Shown one piece after another: positions 54,031 to 62,399 of a stretch of 64,000 nt of DNA. How positions within the stretch are numbered: position 1 is the stretch's first letter; each line of letters starts with the position of its first letter. Both the position numbers and the translations under genes were made by a program. The notes under the pieces were generated by a model that saw nothing but the letters and a program-made list of their open reading frames with translations, had not been told where the DNA came from and made no database searches. The DNA comes from Rhineura floridana (taxonomy: Eukaryota > Chordata > Lepidosauria > Squamata > Rhineuridae): contig NC_084482.1 of the NCBI RefSeq assembly GCF_030035675.1, forward strand, positions 176,294,373 to 176,358,372, read 5' to 3'.

Positions 54031-54730
54031 TCAGAATTGTTCTACAACAAAGGCTCTTACCATATATGGAGCAAGAAATGCCAGACATCCAAGCTGGATT
54101 TAGAAAAGGAAGAGGCACCAGAGATCATATTGCAAACATATGTTGGATAATGGAACAGACAAAGGAATTTCAGAAGAAAATCACCCTGTGCTTTATAGAT
54201 TACAGCAAAGTCTTTAATTGTGTAGATCATGAAAAACTATGGAATGCTTTAAAAGAAATGGGGGTGCCACAGCATCTCATTGTCCTGATGCGCAACCTAT
54301 ACTCTGGACAAGAGGTTATTGTATGGATAGAATATGGAGAAACCGATCAGTTCCCAATAGGAATGGGTGTGAGACAGGGGTGTATCATATCACCCTACTT
54401 GTTTAATCTATATGCAGAACATATCATACGGAAAGTGGGATTGGACCGAGATGAAGAAGGTGTGAAAATTGGAGGGAGAAATATCAATAATTTAAGATAT
54501 GCAGATGATACCATACTACTACCAGAAACCAGTAATGATTCAAAATGAATGCTGATGAAAGTTAAAGAGGAAAGCACAAAAGCAGGACAACAGCTGAACG
54601 TAAAGAAGACTGAAGGAATAACAACAGAAGATTTATGTAACTTTAAAGCTGACAATGAACTTGTCAAGATTATCAATACCTTGGCACAGTCATTAACCAA
54701 AATGGAGACAATAATCAAAAAATCATAAGA
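54031..54730 (+). mobile_element. BovB (RTE-clade) LINE fragment inside copia
   Basis: The reverse-transcriptase core of BovB: MPDIQAGFRKGRGTRDHIAN, CFIDYSKVFNCVDHEKLWNA (motif A), IGMGVRQGCIISPYLFNLYA (motif B) and NNLRYADDTILLPETSND (catalytic YADD), then in decayed form KVKEEST-AGQQLNVKKT and TTEDLCNFKADNE. One stop follows SNDSK at 54,546 and later frames shift. Neither the BovB endonuclease nor its 3' tail is present, so both ends are truncated. It replaces the copia RT region. Confidence 0.88.
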
Positions 54731-55088
54731 AGGCTAGGCTCTTCGCTACCTAACTTCCTTCCATTGTAAACTCAAGCTGACCTGCCCCTCCTTTTTGTCT
54801 TCTTTGACTGTCTGGGGAGAGAGGAGACATCTTTGTCTTTGCTCTCTCTCCTGAGCCATGAGTGCTATACCCAAGTCTGGGCATTGTATCTCCAACATAG
54901 TTACTTAGAACTAGGTATGCCTTTCCTATCTAGTATGTATTTCTATTAATAAAGTAGTTTTCTTATTTTACTGTCTTAAGTCTCAGTGATTTAAATGCAG
55001 GGTAAAAGCCTGATTCTTAGGTAAATACCACACTAGCACACGCAGCTCAGACCGCTGAATCACTCTGCACATAAATATTTCTATAACA
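54731..55088 (+). repeat. Copia 3' LTR, shortened at its left side
   Basis: About 358 bp with the order GCTACCTAACTTCCTTCCAT, GGAGAGAGGAGACATCTTTG, AATAAAGTAGTTTTCTTATT and ATATTTCTATAACA. The left part present in the 5' LTR is missing beside the BovB sequence. Confidence 0.85.
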
Positions 55089-55210
55089 GTTTACCCCTCA
55101 CAGAGCTACAACTCCCAGCACCCTTAACAAGCTAGAGTTGCCAGGATTCTTTTCTTTTTTGGTGGGGAGGGATGTGCTTTAAATATACGGTGCGCATTCA
55201 GCCACAGATG
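55089..55210. repeat. Palindromic MITE, right half
   Basis: GTTTACCCCTCACAGAGCTA, CAACTCCCAGCACCCTTAAC and GGGATGTGCTTTAAATATAC complete the MITE that starts at 51,812. Confidence 0.75.
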
Positions 55211-56584
55211 TGTCTGGGAAAGGGAGCAGATTGGGTTGAGCAGTGTTTTCTGCTCTGCCTTGCCCTCCTCTGCTGCCACTTGAATCACTCCTTCTGTCTG
55301 AACGCAGCCCAGAGCCCCAAAGTGGAGTTGCACAAATAGGGTTAGCAAAGTGATAGCATAAGGAAGGCTAGAGAGGGAGAAACACTATTGTGACCAATCT
55401 GATCTCTTCTTCTTGAGCCATCATTCTCTCTGATGTTCCTGTCATCTCTCAGGCTCCTGCACAGAACGGAACAACCTGGAGGTGTCAAATGTTTAAAAAA
55501 ATAGGGCTAGGTGGAAAGAGGGCAACATTATCCTAGACAATGTGTTCCCTCTCCTCAAGCAATTATCAAATTTTGAATACGTGGATCTGGACATCAGACA
55601 TGTATCTTCAGTTTAGATTCCATTCTGATGAAAAATAAAACAGGTTGCAACACTATAAAAGGTGCGTGTTTTGAATTCAAGATTTTGCAAAATCTTCATT
55701 CTTGATTTCACAATGTAGGACTTGAAACTGTGCAACAAGCTCAGACTTTTGTCATATAAAGTTGACTTTTGCTACCAAAACTAAGATATCCAATGATTAA
55801 CAGATAGAGTTGCAAATGCAGACGATGACTTTAACTGATCACAACAACCAATGGTTGTTGTATATTGATATCTCCACAGCAGAGGAAACAATAAGGTTAA
55901 TAAAACTGAAGCATATTTCTATCCATCTAATGTTATGATATAATATTTTTTCAAGCTGTCACGCATCGGGGCAGAGGACAGCAGCAGGATGGCAGGCAAG
56001 TGAGGTGAGGGAGTGAGGAAAGCAAGGATGCAAACAGGAGGGTGTGTGAGCAAGTGGGGGGCACATAAGCAATTGATCTGGGGTGGCGGAAGCTGGGGCA
56101 GATGGGAGGCCGGTAAGCTGCCTAAATGGTGTGGTGGTGAGTGCCTGGGGGCTGTTTTGGGAGTTGCCTGGCGGTGGGTGGCATTTTGGAAGTTGCCTGG
56201 GGTGTGTGTGTTTAGGAATCCCTGTGTGTGTGTTTGGGAGTCTCTCTGCATATGTTTGGGAGTTGGGGGGGGCTTGAGGGTCTCTTTCTGTATGTGTATG
56301 TGTGTGGGGTTTGTCCGTAAAGCACATGGGGCAAAGCCTCTAATAAAATAAAAATAACACAGCTACTACAATGAATCATCATAATATAATATACTCAATT
56401 AAATTTAGATTAGATAATCCCAGTGCATACACTGTCAACACTGCTGGAAAGTTCACGTTGGGGCTATGATCCTATCCACTCTTATGCGATCCTATATAAC
56501 TCACAGTGGAATTGAACATCCAAATAAACATTTTATTTATACTTGCTTTTTTAAAAATGACACCCTACAATGTATACCCTACAT
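55211..56584. other. Sequence without recognised gene; G/T-rich part 55975-56340
   Basis: Open frames of 110-120 codons on both strands at 55.9-56.35 kb overlap and reflect stop-poor G/T-rich composition. No domain. Confidence 0.4.
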
Positions 56585-56725
56585 CAGGGAAAGGGGAATC
56601 TGTGGCCCTCCAGATGTTGCCGAATGACAATTGCACTCACCTCCACTAGCCACGCTGGCTGAGCCTGATGGAAGTTGGGAGTCCAACAAGTGGAGGGCAC
56701 CAGGTTCCTCATTCCTGCCCTATAT
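56585..56725. repeat. Foldback MITE (CTACAACTCCCAT family)
   Basis: GGGAATCTGTGGCCCTCCAG and CGCTGGCTGAGCCTGATGGA against AGTCCAACAAGTGGAGGGCA and CCAGGTTCCTCATTCC. Confidence 0.75.
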
Positions 56726-56733
56726 TGTACACC

Positions 56734-56876
56734 AGGGATGGCGACTCTTTTTCATCTGAGGAGCCGCATTTCTGTCTGGGCAGGGTTTTGAGGGCTGCGT
56801 GCCAGTTGTGGGCAGGGCTAGTGGCAAAACTGGGAGGAGAAACAATTGTCAAGTTTGCCTTTATATTGTAGGTTAG

Positions 56877-56941
<65 letters not shown>

Positions 56942-57112
56942 CTCCATCCAGACGAGTGAGAGGCATTATCAGAGTTCAGTGACATTCCAGTCAGGCAAAA
57001 GCACTCAGGGTAGAATGCAGGACCAGTGAGAGGTGTGGCCTGGGAAGAGTTCTGAGGGGCAGACAGAAGTCTGGGGGGCTTTCAGCCCCTGGACAAGAGG
57101 TTCTCCACCCGC
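56734..57112. mobile_element. hAT-like MITE with exact 8-bp TSD and internal (AC)n
   Basis: AGGGATGGCGACTCTTTTTC and GAGGAGCCGCATTTCTGTCT at the left; CAAGAGGTTCTCCACCCGC at the right. TGTACACC flanks it exactly (56,726-56,733; 57,113-57,120). Same family as the split element at 39,175-39,954. Confidence 0.8.
56880..56938 (+). repeat. (AC)n microsatellite
   Basis: About 29 uninterrupted AC units. Confidence 0.97.
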
Positions 57113-57120
57113 TGTACACC

Positions 57121-57547
57121 ATGCCATTGACTCAAGGTGGCTCACAAGAAAATTCAAATTCTCCCCAATAACTTAGAAACAAACCCCTTAAAAAGAGCAG
57201 TTAAAAGGTGATAAAAAGAATAGGACTGAAGGTGTGTTTTGGATGGGGGCTGCACTCCTACACTGGCACCTCCTTGGTAAATACCCTCACAATCCATGTG
57301 CCTTCCTTTCCTTCCTATGCTTGAACAGAGTGTTAAGTTACAACCCTAAGTGCACTAAGTGCACTTCCTAAACTCGGAAGTGAACTCCAGTTGAAATTAA
57401 TCAGGCATCGATTCCAAATCTATCCATAAAACGCAGAAAGAAAATTATACAGCGAAGGGAGCAGAGCCGTTTGACCTCAGGACTCACACGAACATTTATT
57501 TTATTTATTTAACAGTATTCCAAAGCCACATCTTTTGGTCAAGCCCG
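57121..57547. other. Sequence without recognised gene; short (TTTA)n at 57497-57511
   Basis: GGCTCACAAGAAAATTC near 57,139 and the A-rich stretch up to 57,225 resemble an old minus-strand LINE tail. Nothing else. Confidence 0.35.
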
Positions 57548-57600
57548 ACATAAGAAAGCCCCTTCTGGAAGAGGCCAAAGGCCTATCTAGTCCAACATTA
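57548..57600 (-). repeat. CR1 3'-end sliver
   Basis: ACATAAGAAAGCCCCTTCTG and AGGCCTATCTAGTCCAACAT. Confidence 0.6.
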
Positions 57601-58165
57601 GGGATGGAATGATATGTCAGTTACAGTTCTCTCAGTTTCTCATCTTTCTAAATTTAAATTTGGTTCTCCACATTTCTGCAGCAATTTGCAAGGTTTTTTT
57701 TAAAAAACCCTCATGAAAATTCTTCAGCTCAATTTTAGTGCAAATTTCCCCCAATAAATATATTTATGTATGCAGTTCTGTCTAAATATACATTTCTGCA
57801 AGCAAGTTATCCAAATATAATGCATTATGTGTACTATTTTCACCAATTTATTTATTTATTTATTGCATTTGTGTACTGCCCCATACCCAAAGCTCTCTGG
57901 CCAGTTTACAATTAAAAGCATTAAAAACAAATATACAAATTTAAAAACACATTTTTAAAAAAAGCAATTTAAATATATGCAATTTTATACACAATTCCCC
58001 TTAATATAGGGATTTTTTATAAACACTGGTTAGTTGGAGAACCTCATCGCAAAATTCTGGTAAGTCTGAATTTTGAAGGATGGCTGTGTTTCAGTTCTGG
58101 TATTATTTTGGAAAGTGTGAATTTCATACATTCTGCTTTCAATGAGAACCAAATAGAATTCCTCA
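57601..58165 (+). repeat. Unclassified interspersed repeat, family X, copy 3
   Basis: AGGGATGGAATGATATGTCA, CAGTTTCTCATCTTTCTAAA, TAGTTGGAGAACCTCATCGC and GAAGGATGGCTGTGTTTCAG. The left part is the inverse of copy 1's end (TCCATCCCTACC side). It is interrupted by an L2-tail element at 57,842-57,960. Confidence 0.6.
57842..57960 (-). repeat. L2-type tail element nested in family X
   Basis: (TTTA)n then TTGCATTTGTGTACTGCCCC, ATACCCAAAGCTCTCTGGCC and AGTTTACAATTAAAAGC. In reverse this is the same end as at 9,073-9,155. Confidence 0.7.
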
Positions 58166-58169
58166 CCCA

Positions 58170-58219
58170 TCTGTATCAGCAGCCTGTTCTCACAGTAGCT
58201 ACCCAGATGCATCAAGAAC
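58170..58219 (-). repeat. CR1 3'-end sliver
   Basis: CAGCAGCCTGTTCTCACAGT and AGCTACCCAGATGCATCAAG, immediately before the BovB insertion. Confidence 0.6.
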
Positions 58220-58230
58220 CAGGCCAGTAG

Positions 58231-58955
58231 TGTTCTTGTTGTTGTTTTGTGCCTTCAAGTCGATTATGACTTATGGTGACCCTATGAACCAGTGACCTCC
58301 AAGAGCATCTGTCATGAACCACCCTTCTCAGATCTTGTAAGTTCAGGTCTGTGGCTTCCTTTATGGAATCATTCCATCTCTTGTTTGGCCTTCCTCTTTT
58401 TCTACTCCCTTCTGTTTTTCCCAGCATTACGGTCTTTTCTAGTGAATCATGTCTTCTCATGATGTGTCCAAAGTATGATAGCCTCAGTTTCATCATTTTA
58501 GCTTCTAGTGACAGTTCTGTTTTGATTTGTTCTAACACCCAATTATTTCTCTTTTTCGCGGTCCATGGTATGCACAAAGCTCTCCTCCAACACCACATTT
58601 CAAATGAGTTGATTTTTCTCTTATCTGCTTTTTTCACTGTCCAACTTTCACATCCATACATAGAGATCAGGAATACCATGGTCTGAATGATCCTGACTTT
58701 GGTGTTCAGTGATACATCTTTGCATTTGAGGACCTTTTCTAGTTCTCTCATAGCTGTCCTCCCCAGTCCTAGCTTTCTTCTGATTTCTTGACTATTGTCT
58801 CCATTTTGGTTAATGACTGTGCCGAAGTATTGATAATCCCTGACAAGTGCAATGTCCTCATTGTCAACTTTAAAGTTACATAAATCTTCTATTGTCATTA
58901 CTTTAGTCTTTTTGATGTTTCTCCCTCCAATTTTCACACCTCCATCTTGGTTCAA
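58231..58955 (-). pseudogene. BovB ORF C-terminal frame lacking the YADD segment
   Basis: About 240 codons on the minus strand. It begins with DGGVKIGGRNI and goes straight to KKTKVMTIEDLCNFKVDNED, so about 39 residues (the NNLRYADDT...QLN part seen in the copy at 54.5 kb) are missing without loss of frame. It then continues intact: YQYFGTVINQNGDNSQEIRR, TKVRIIQTMVFLISMYGCES, WTVKKADKRKINSFEMWCWR, RALCIPWTAKKRNNWVLEQI, FGHIMRRHDSLEKTVMLGKT and EGSRKRGRPNKRWNDSIKEA. This is the conserved BovB C-terminal region. The catalytic box is gone, so no reverse transcription is possible from this copy. Confidence 0.88.
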
Positions 58956-59105
58956 TCCCGCTTTCCGTATGATATTTCTGCATATGGATTAAACAGATAG
59001 GGAGATAAAATACACCCCTGTCTCACACACTTTTCTATTGGGAACCAATTGGTTTCTCCATATTCTGTCCTTACAGTAGCCTCTTGTCCAGAGTATAGGT
59101 TGCGC
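58231..59105 (-). mobile_element. BovB LINE, 5'-truncated, with 12-bp TSD
   Basis: An 875-bp copy whose 3' tail (CAACAACAAGAACA in element sense) lies at the left. The exact repeat CAGGCCAGTAGT flanks it (58,220-58,231; 59,105-59,116). The right end begins in the RT domain (LRNLYSGQ-ATV, VRQGCILSPYLFN in element sense). An internal stretch that should contain the catalytic YADD box is missing. Confidence 0.88.
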
Positions 59106-59180
59106 AGGCCAGTAGTAGCCAGCCTAAAAGTTCAGGGGGGCACCACAAACGTTACGGGCAGAAAAATCTATAATAAATAT

Positions 59181-59560
59181 GTTTGTTGTTCTGTGCCTCC
59201 AAGTCGACTGCAACTTATGGCGACCCTATGAATCAGCGACCTCCAAGAGCATCTGTTGTGAACCAACCACCCTGTTCAGATCTTGTAAGTTCAGGTCTGT
59301 GGCTTCCTTTATGGAATCAATCCATCTCTTGTTTGGCCTTCCTCTTTTTCTACTCCCTTCTGTTCTTCTCAGCATTATTAGCTTTTCTAATGAATCATGT
59401 CTTCTCATTATGTGTCCAAAGTATAATAACCTCAGTTTCATCATTTTAGCTTCTAGTGATAGTTCTCGTTTAATTTGTTCTAACACCCAAGTATTTGTCT
59501 TTTTCGCTGTCCATGGTATCCGCACAGCTCTCCTCCAACACCACATTTCAAATGAGTTGA
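59181..59560 (-). mobile_element. BovB LINE 3' end, 5'-truncated, with 11-bp TSD
   Basis: A 380-bp copy. In element sense it encodes EMWCWRRAVRIPWTAKKTNT...SLEKLIMLRRTEGSRKRGRP-like residues and ends in the AAGTTGCAGTCGACTTGGAG tail. ATAATAAATAT flanks it exactly (59,170-59,180; 59,561-59,571). No stop for 106 codons. A young-looking, heavily truncated insertion. Confidence 0.88.
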
Positions 59561-59676
59561 ATAATAAATATAATCATTTGTAAAAAATATTGGGGGGAAA
59601 TAATTTAGGATTATCCAGCTCCCCCTCCCCTACAGGCCTGTCTAGAATCCACCAGGAAGACATGAGCCCCGGCACG

Positions 59677-59814
59677 CAGCCTTTCCCAACCAGTGTGCCT
59701 CCAGATGTTGTTGGACCACAACTCCCATCTTTCCTGACCATTGGCAATGCTGGTTGAGGCTGATGGGAGTTGTGGTCCAACAACATCTGGAGGCACACTG
59801 GTTGGGAAAGGCTG
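59677..59814. mobile_element. Near-perfect foldback MITE, 53-bp identical arms
   Basis: The left arm (59,677-59,729, beginning CAGCCTTTCCCAACCAGTGT) is the exact reverse complement of the right arm (59,762-59,814, ending ACTGGTTGGGAAAGGCTG). The spacer is about 32 bp and contains TGACCATTGGCAATGCTGGT. This is the best-preserved member of the CTACAACTCCCAT family in the window. No clear TSD was found. Confidence 0.9.
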
Positions 59815-59887
59815 GTTCAGAGGAATAATGCCCACAATACTGCAGGCAATAATGTCCTGAGAGGACCAGTTAAGTGGGATTCCTCAC

Positions 59888-60330
59888 AGGGCCGGCGTAA
59901 CATGGTAAGTAAGGTAGGCATGGCAGGAGGGCACAACGCTTGAGGGGCGCTGGAGGCGGGGTGCTTGTTCGTCTGCCAGCTCTGCAAGCATGCGGCGCCC
60001 CTGGTGCTTGGAAAGGAGAGGAGGCTTCGCTTTGCTGCTGCCGCTGCCGACTCCACACCTGCTTCACTCTTGGGGGGGGGGGAGAGAGAAAATGCCTCCC
60101 AAGACACCCGTTGGGATTTTGCACTCCGAAGCCAAGGGAAAGTATCCCCAGTGCGCAAAGAAGCGAGAGTTTGAGGTGTGCGTCTGCTCCATTGCGGTTG
60201 TGCCTGCAGGGGTGCCGGGGAGGGAAAAGAATGTTCAAGAGGGAGGGGGAGGTGTGTGTTGCTTAATCTGTGCCCCGCGAGGCATTCAAGGCCAGGCCTG
60301 CAAGATACCCTGGCTATCCATTTGCTAAGG
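59888..60330. repeat. GC-rich sequence starting with a hAT-like terminus
   Basis: CAGGGCCGGCGTAACATGGT and GGGCACAACGCTTGAGGGGC at the start match the start of the sequence at 62,156 (CAGGGCCAGCATAAAATGGT and GGGCACAATGCTTGAGGGGC). The following GC-rich part gives overlapping frames on all strands with no domain. The right end is not defined. Confidence 0.45.
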
Positions 60331-61284
60331 AAGGTGCCTCTGAGCATGTGCAGTGGGCCCTCTACCCTGAATAGCTGTAACCTGTTCCCCCACAGATGTA
60401 AGATTAAGGAGCAAGAGTTTCTGGAAGGGGTTGGTGCCTGTCTGGCTGAGGATATGGGAAATGGCAGCCTGTCCGGAAGTGTTGTTCCTGGTTGACTTGC
60501 TCAGTGGTGCTGTGAAGGGCCTTGCCTATGTTCAGAGGCACCCTGTTAACTTCGCTGGTCTTCTTTGCGCAGAGGATCCTGTTGAGTGGCCTGTCGCAGG
60601 TAGTGTGATGCTTTTGGAAGCGGGGTGCACAGGAGGGACGCTAGAGCCAATGACCGAGGTGATGGGAGTTCTAGTTCAGCAACACTTGGAGGGCCAAAGG
60701 GTCCCCACACTGAATGTAGAGGAAGGAAAGAAGATGGAGAGCTCTCCCCAAAGCTTTGTGGAATGCAGGCAGGTTGCACGGAAGAGTTCTGAACATCAGA
60801 GCTATAACCACCCTGCAAATCTAAATGGTATTCAGACATTGTTTTAGAAACCCGTATTTGGAAATACAGTATAGCACTATCAGTGTATAGTGCACTGGGC
60901 AGAATAGCATAAGCCTGAAAGATCTTTTCCTCTGCTGAGTGAGGCTTATAAGAATATCTTTGCAACTTTAAACTGGGATGCGTGGGTGGAAAAGGATGGC
61001 TGTTGGTTTTGGGAGAGGGAACAGGTGTTGCTTTTGCTGTGTTGAGAAGGCACCCTTGGAAGGATGAATCTGGCAGTCTCTTTTGAATGTAGTCACATTT
61101 TATTTTATATATATATTTAAAAATGTAAACCCTGCCCCATGGCTTCTGCATGGCTTGAAATATTACAACAATCATGAGTTGACAAAACAGCAGCAAATCA
61201 CTAAAACCCAACCATCTGTTCGCATATAACACAGACCAGTTACTCAGATCACTCAAAAAGTCTGACAAAAAAGGGAAAGGGTTG
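60331..61284. other. Sequence without recognised gene; MITE half at 60660-60705
   Basis: GATGGGAGTTCTAGTTCAGC and GGAGGGCCAAAGGGTCCCCA is a right half of the CTACAACTCCCAT MITE. A 240-codon minus-strand frame (60,546-61,268) runs antisense through this MITE half and an A/T-rich LINE-tail-like stretch (61,090-61,160), so I do not call it a gene. Confidence 0.45.
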
Positions 61285-61285
61285 T

Positions 61286-61382
61286 ATCTAGCTAAGTTCT
61301 ACTTGGAGTAGAGCCCTTAAAATGGATAGACCTATATTAGTTGTGCCCATTAATTTCAACGAGTATATCTTTTGTAGGACTA
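61286..61382. repeat. Short palindromic repeat (CTACTTGGAGTAGA type)
   Basis: AGTTCTACTTGGAGTAGAGC near the left and ATTTCAACGAGTATATCTTT near the right, with CCCATTAATTTCAA against TTAAAATGGATAGACC, form an imperfect foldback of about 95 bp ending exactly where the Sauria SINE begins. Confidence 0.5.
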
Positions 61383-61612
61383 GTGTAGTGTAGTGGTTAA
61401 AGTGTTGGACTACGACCTGGGAGACCAGGGTTCGAATCCCCACACAGCCATGAAGCTCACTGGGTGACCCTGGGCCAGTCACTGCCTCTCAGCCTCAGAG
61501 GGAGGCAATGGTAACCCCCCTCTGAATACCCCTTGCCATGAAAACCCTATTCAGAGGGTTGCCATAAGTCGGATCGACTTGAAGGCAGTCCATTTCCATT
61601 TCCATTGTTGGA
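61383..61612 (+). mobile_element. Sauria-type tRNA SINE with BovB-like tail
   Basis: The tRNA-like head has AGTGGTTAAAGTG at the A-box position and a perfect B box GGTTCGAATCC (61,429-61,439). The body contains TGAAGCTCACTGGGTGACCC and GAGGGAGGCAATGGTAACCC. The tail ATAAGTCGGATCGACTTGAA (61,564 on) matches the BovB 3' end ATAAGTCATAATCGACTTGA, followed by a (CCATTT)n-like end. Transcription by RNA polymerase III from the internal boxes and BovB-driven mobility are known for this SINE group. Confidence 0.9.
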
Positions 61613-61674
61613 TGCAAACTGAAGTCATCAGCTGGCATTGAAAACTTAACAACATCAGTGCCAACTGAATCTTT

Positions 61675-62147
61675 TGTCGGAATTCGGAATGGAGAGTTTT
61701 TGAGCGAGCTGTGTGTGTGTGTTTGAATCTTTGCTAAGATTCTACCTTCCCTGCAAATTAGTCAGACAGAGACTTTAAGCTGTAAAATAAGAAACAACTA
61801 CTTTATTCTGGAAGTACATGCTTGACAGGAAAGAGTTCTATATCTAGCTAACTAGCTATGTTGGAGCAGTCTGCACTGGTCCCAGTGCAGCTCTCATGCT
61901 GGTTGAGAGGGAGAGACAAAGGAAAGATGTCTGCTCCCCTCTTGAGAGAGAAGAAGGAATTGGGAAGGTGGGAAAGAACTGGGATCAACATTCTTTGCAT
62001 ATCAGTCTAGCAGGAGGGGGAGAGACAGGGCAAGGATCAAAGGACAGGTATAGCCTAGCAAGGAAGAGGTCTCCTCCCTAGCTACCCTTTTTAACCCCAT
62101 GCAGCCTCAACCCACCAAGTGAGAGTTGAACCTCATACATTCCAACA
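61675..62147 (-). mobile_element. Solo copia-like LTR with exact 5-bp TSD
   Basis: 473 bp with ends TGTCGGAATT...CATTCCAACA, flanked by TCTTT on both sides (61,670-61,674; 62,148-62,152). On the minus strand AGAATAAAGTAGTTGTTTCT and TTATTTTACAGCTTAAAGTC parallel the AATAAAGTAG...TTATTTTACT block of the copia LTRs at 51.9/54.7 kb, and the length is nearly the same. No internal region remains. It is a related but distinct subfamily and a fossil. Confidence 0.75.
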
Positions 62148-62155
62148 TCTTTGGG

Positions 62156-62370
62156 GCAGGGCCAGCATAAAATGGTAAGCAAGGTAAGCATGAGGGCACA
62201 ATGCTTGAGGGGCGCCAAAGGCGCCCCTAAGCCTGGAATTTTTTTAAAAAAACGTCTGGAAAAATTAATAATAATTTACTAACATTTGAATTGAAAAATG
62301 AACAAAAAAAATTATAAAAGGTAAGGGCACCAATTTATAATTTGCAGGGGGGCGCCGAACACACGAGCCC
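62156..62370. repeat. hAT-like terminal repeat sequence
   Basis: CAGGGCCAGCATAAAATGGT, TTGAGGGGCGCCAAAGGCGC and later TTGCAGGGGGGCGCCGAACA. The start is shared with 59,888. The other end is not recognised before the CpG island. Confidence 0.45.
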
Positions 62371-62399
62371 AGACCCCCCACACTCCCTCCCTCAGACTG

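Larger units (their letters stand above)
51882..55088 (+). mobile_element. Broken Ty1/copia LTR retrotransposon with a nested BovB piece
   Basis: Two related LTRs (51,882-52,361; 54,731-55,088) enclose gag, protease-like, gag-pre-integrase and N-terminal integrase remnants. The outer direct repeat GTTTA (51,877-51,881 and 55,089-55,093) is the 5-bp target duplication. The reverse transcriptase and RNase H region is not seen; that interval is occupied by a BovB LINE fragment. The coding region is broken in several places, so this is a fossil of moderate age. Ty1/copia elements are uncommon in amniotes, and the family call rests on the gag/integrase domains and the primer-binding site. Confidence 0.85.

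Noticed and set aside
58351-59583. Plus-strand frames of 88-134 codons
   Set aside because: They are antisense shadows of the two minus-strand BovB copies.
59817-60347. Overlapping frames of 105-176 codons on both strands
   Set aside because: The GC-rich sequence gives open frames on all strands, and the start matches a hAT-like terminal repeat.
60546-61268. A 240-codon minus-strand open frame, the longest non-transposon frame
   Set aside because: It runs antisense through a MITE half and an A/T-rich LINE-tail-like stretch, with no domain or splice context.
61383-61455. A functional tRNA gene
   Set aside because: The A and B boxes belong to a SINE head. The sequence continues into the SINE body and BovB-like tail, and no proper acceptor stem closes.
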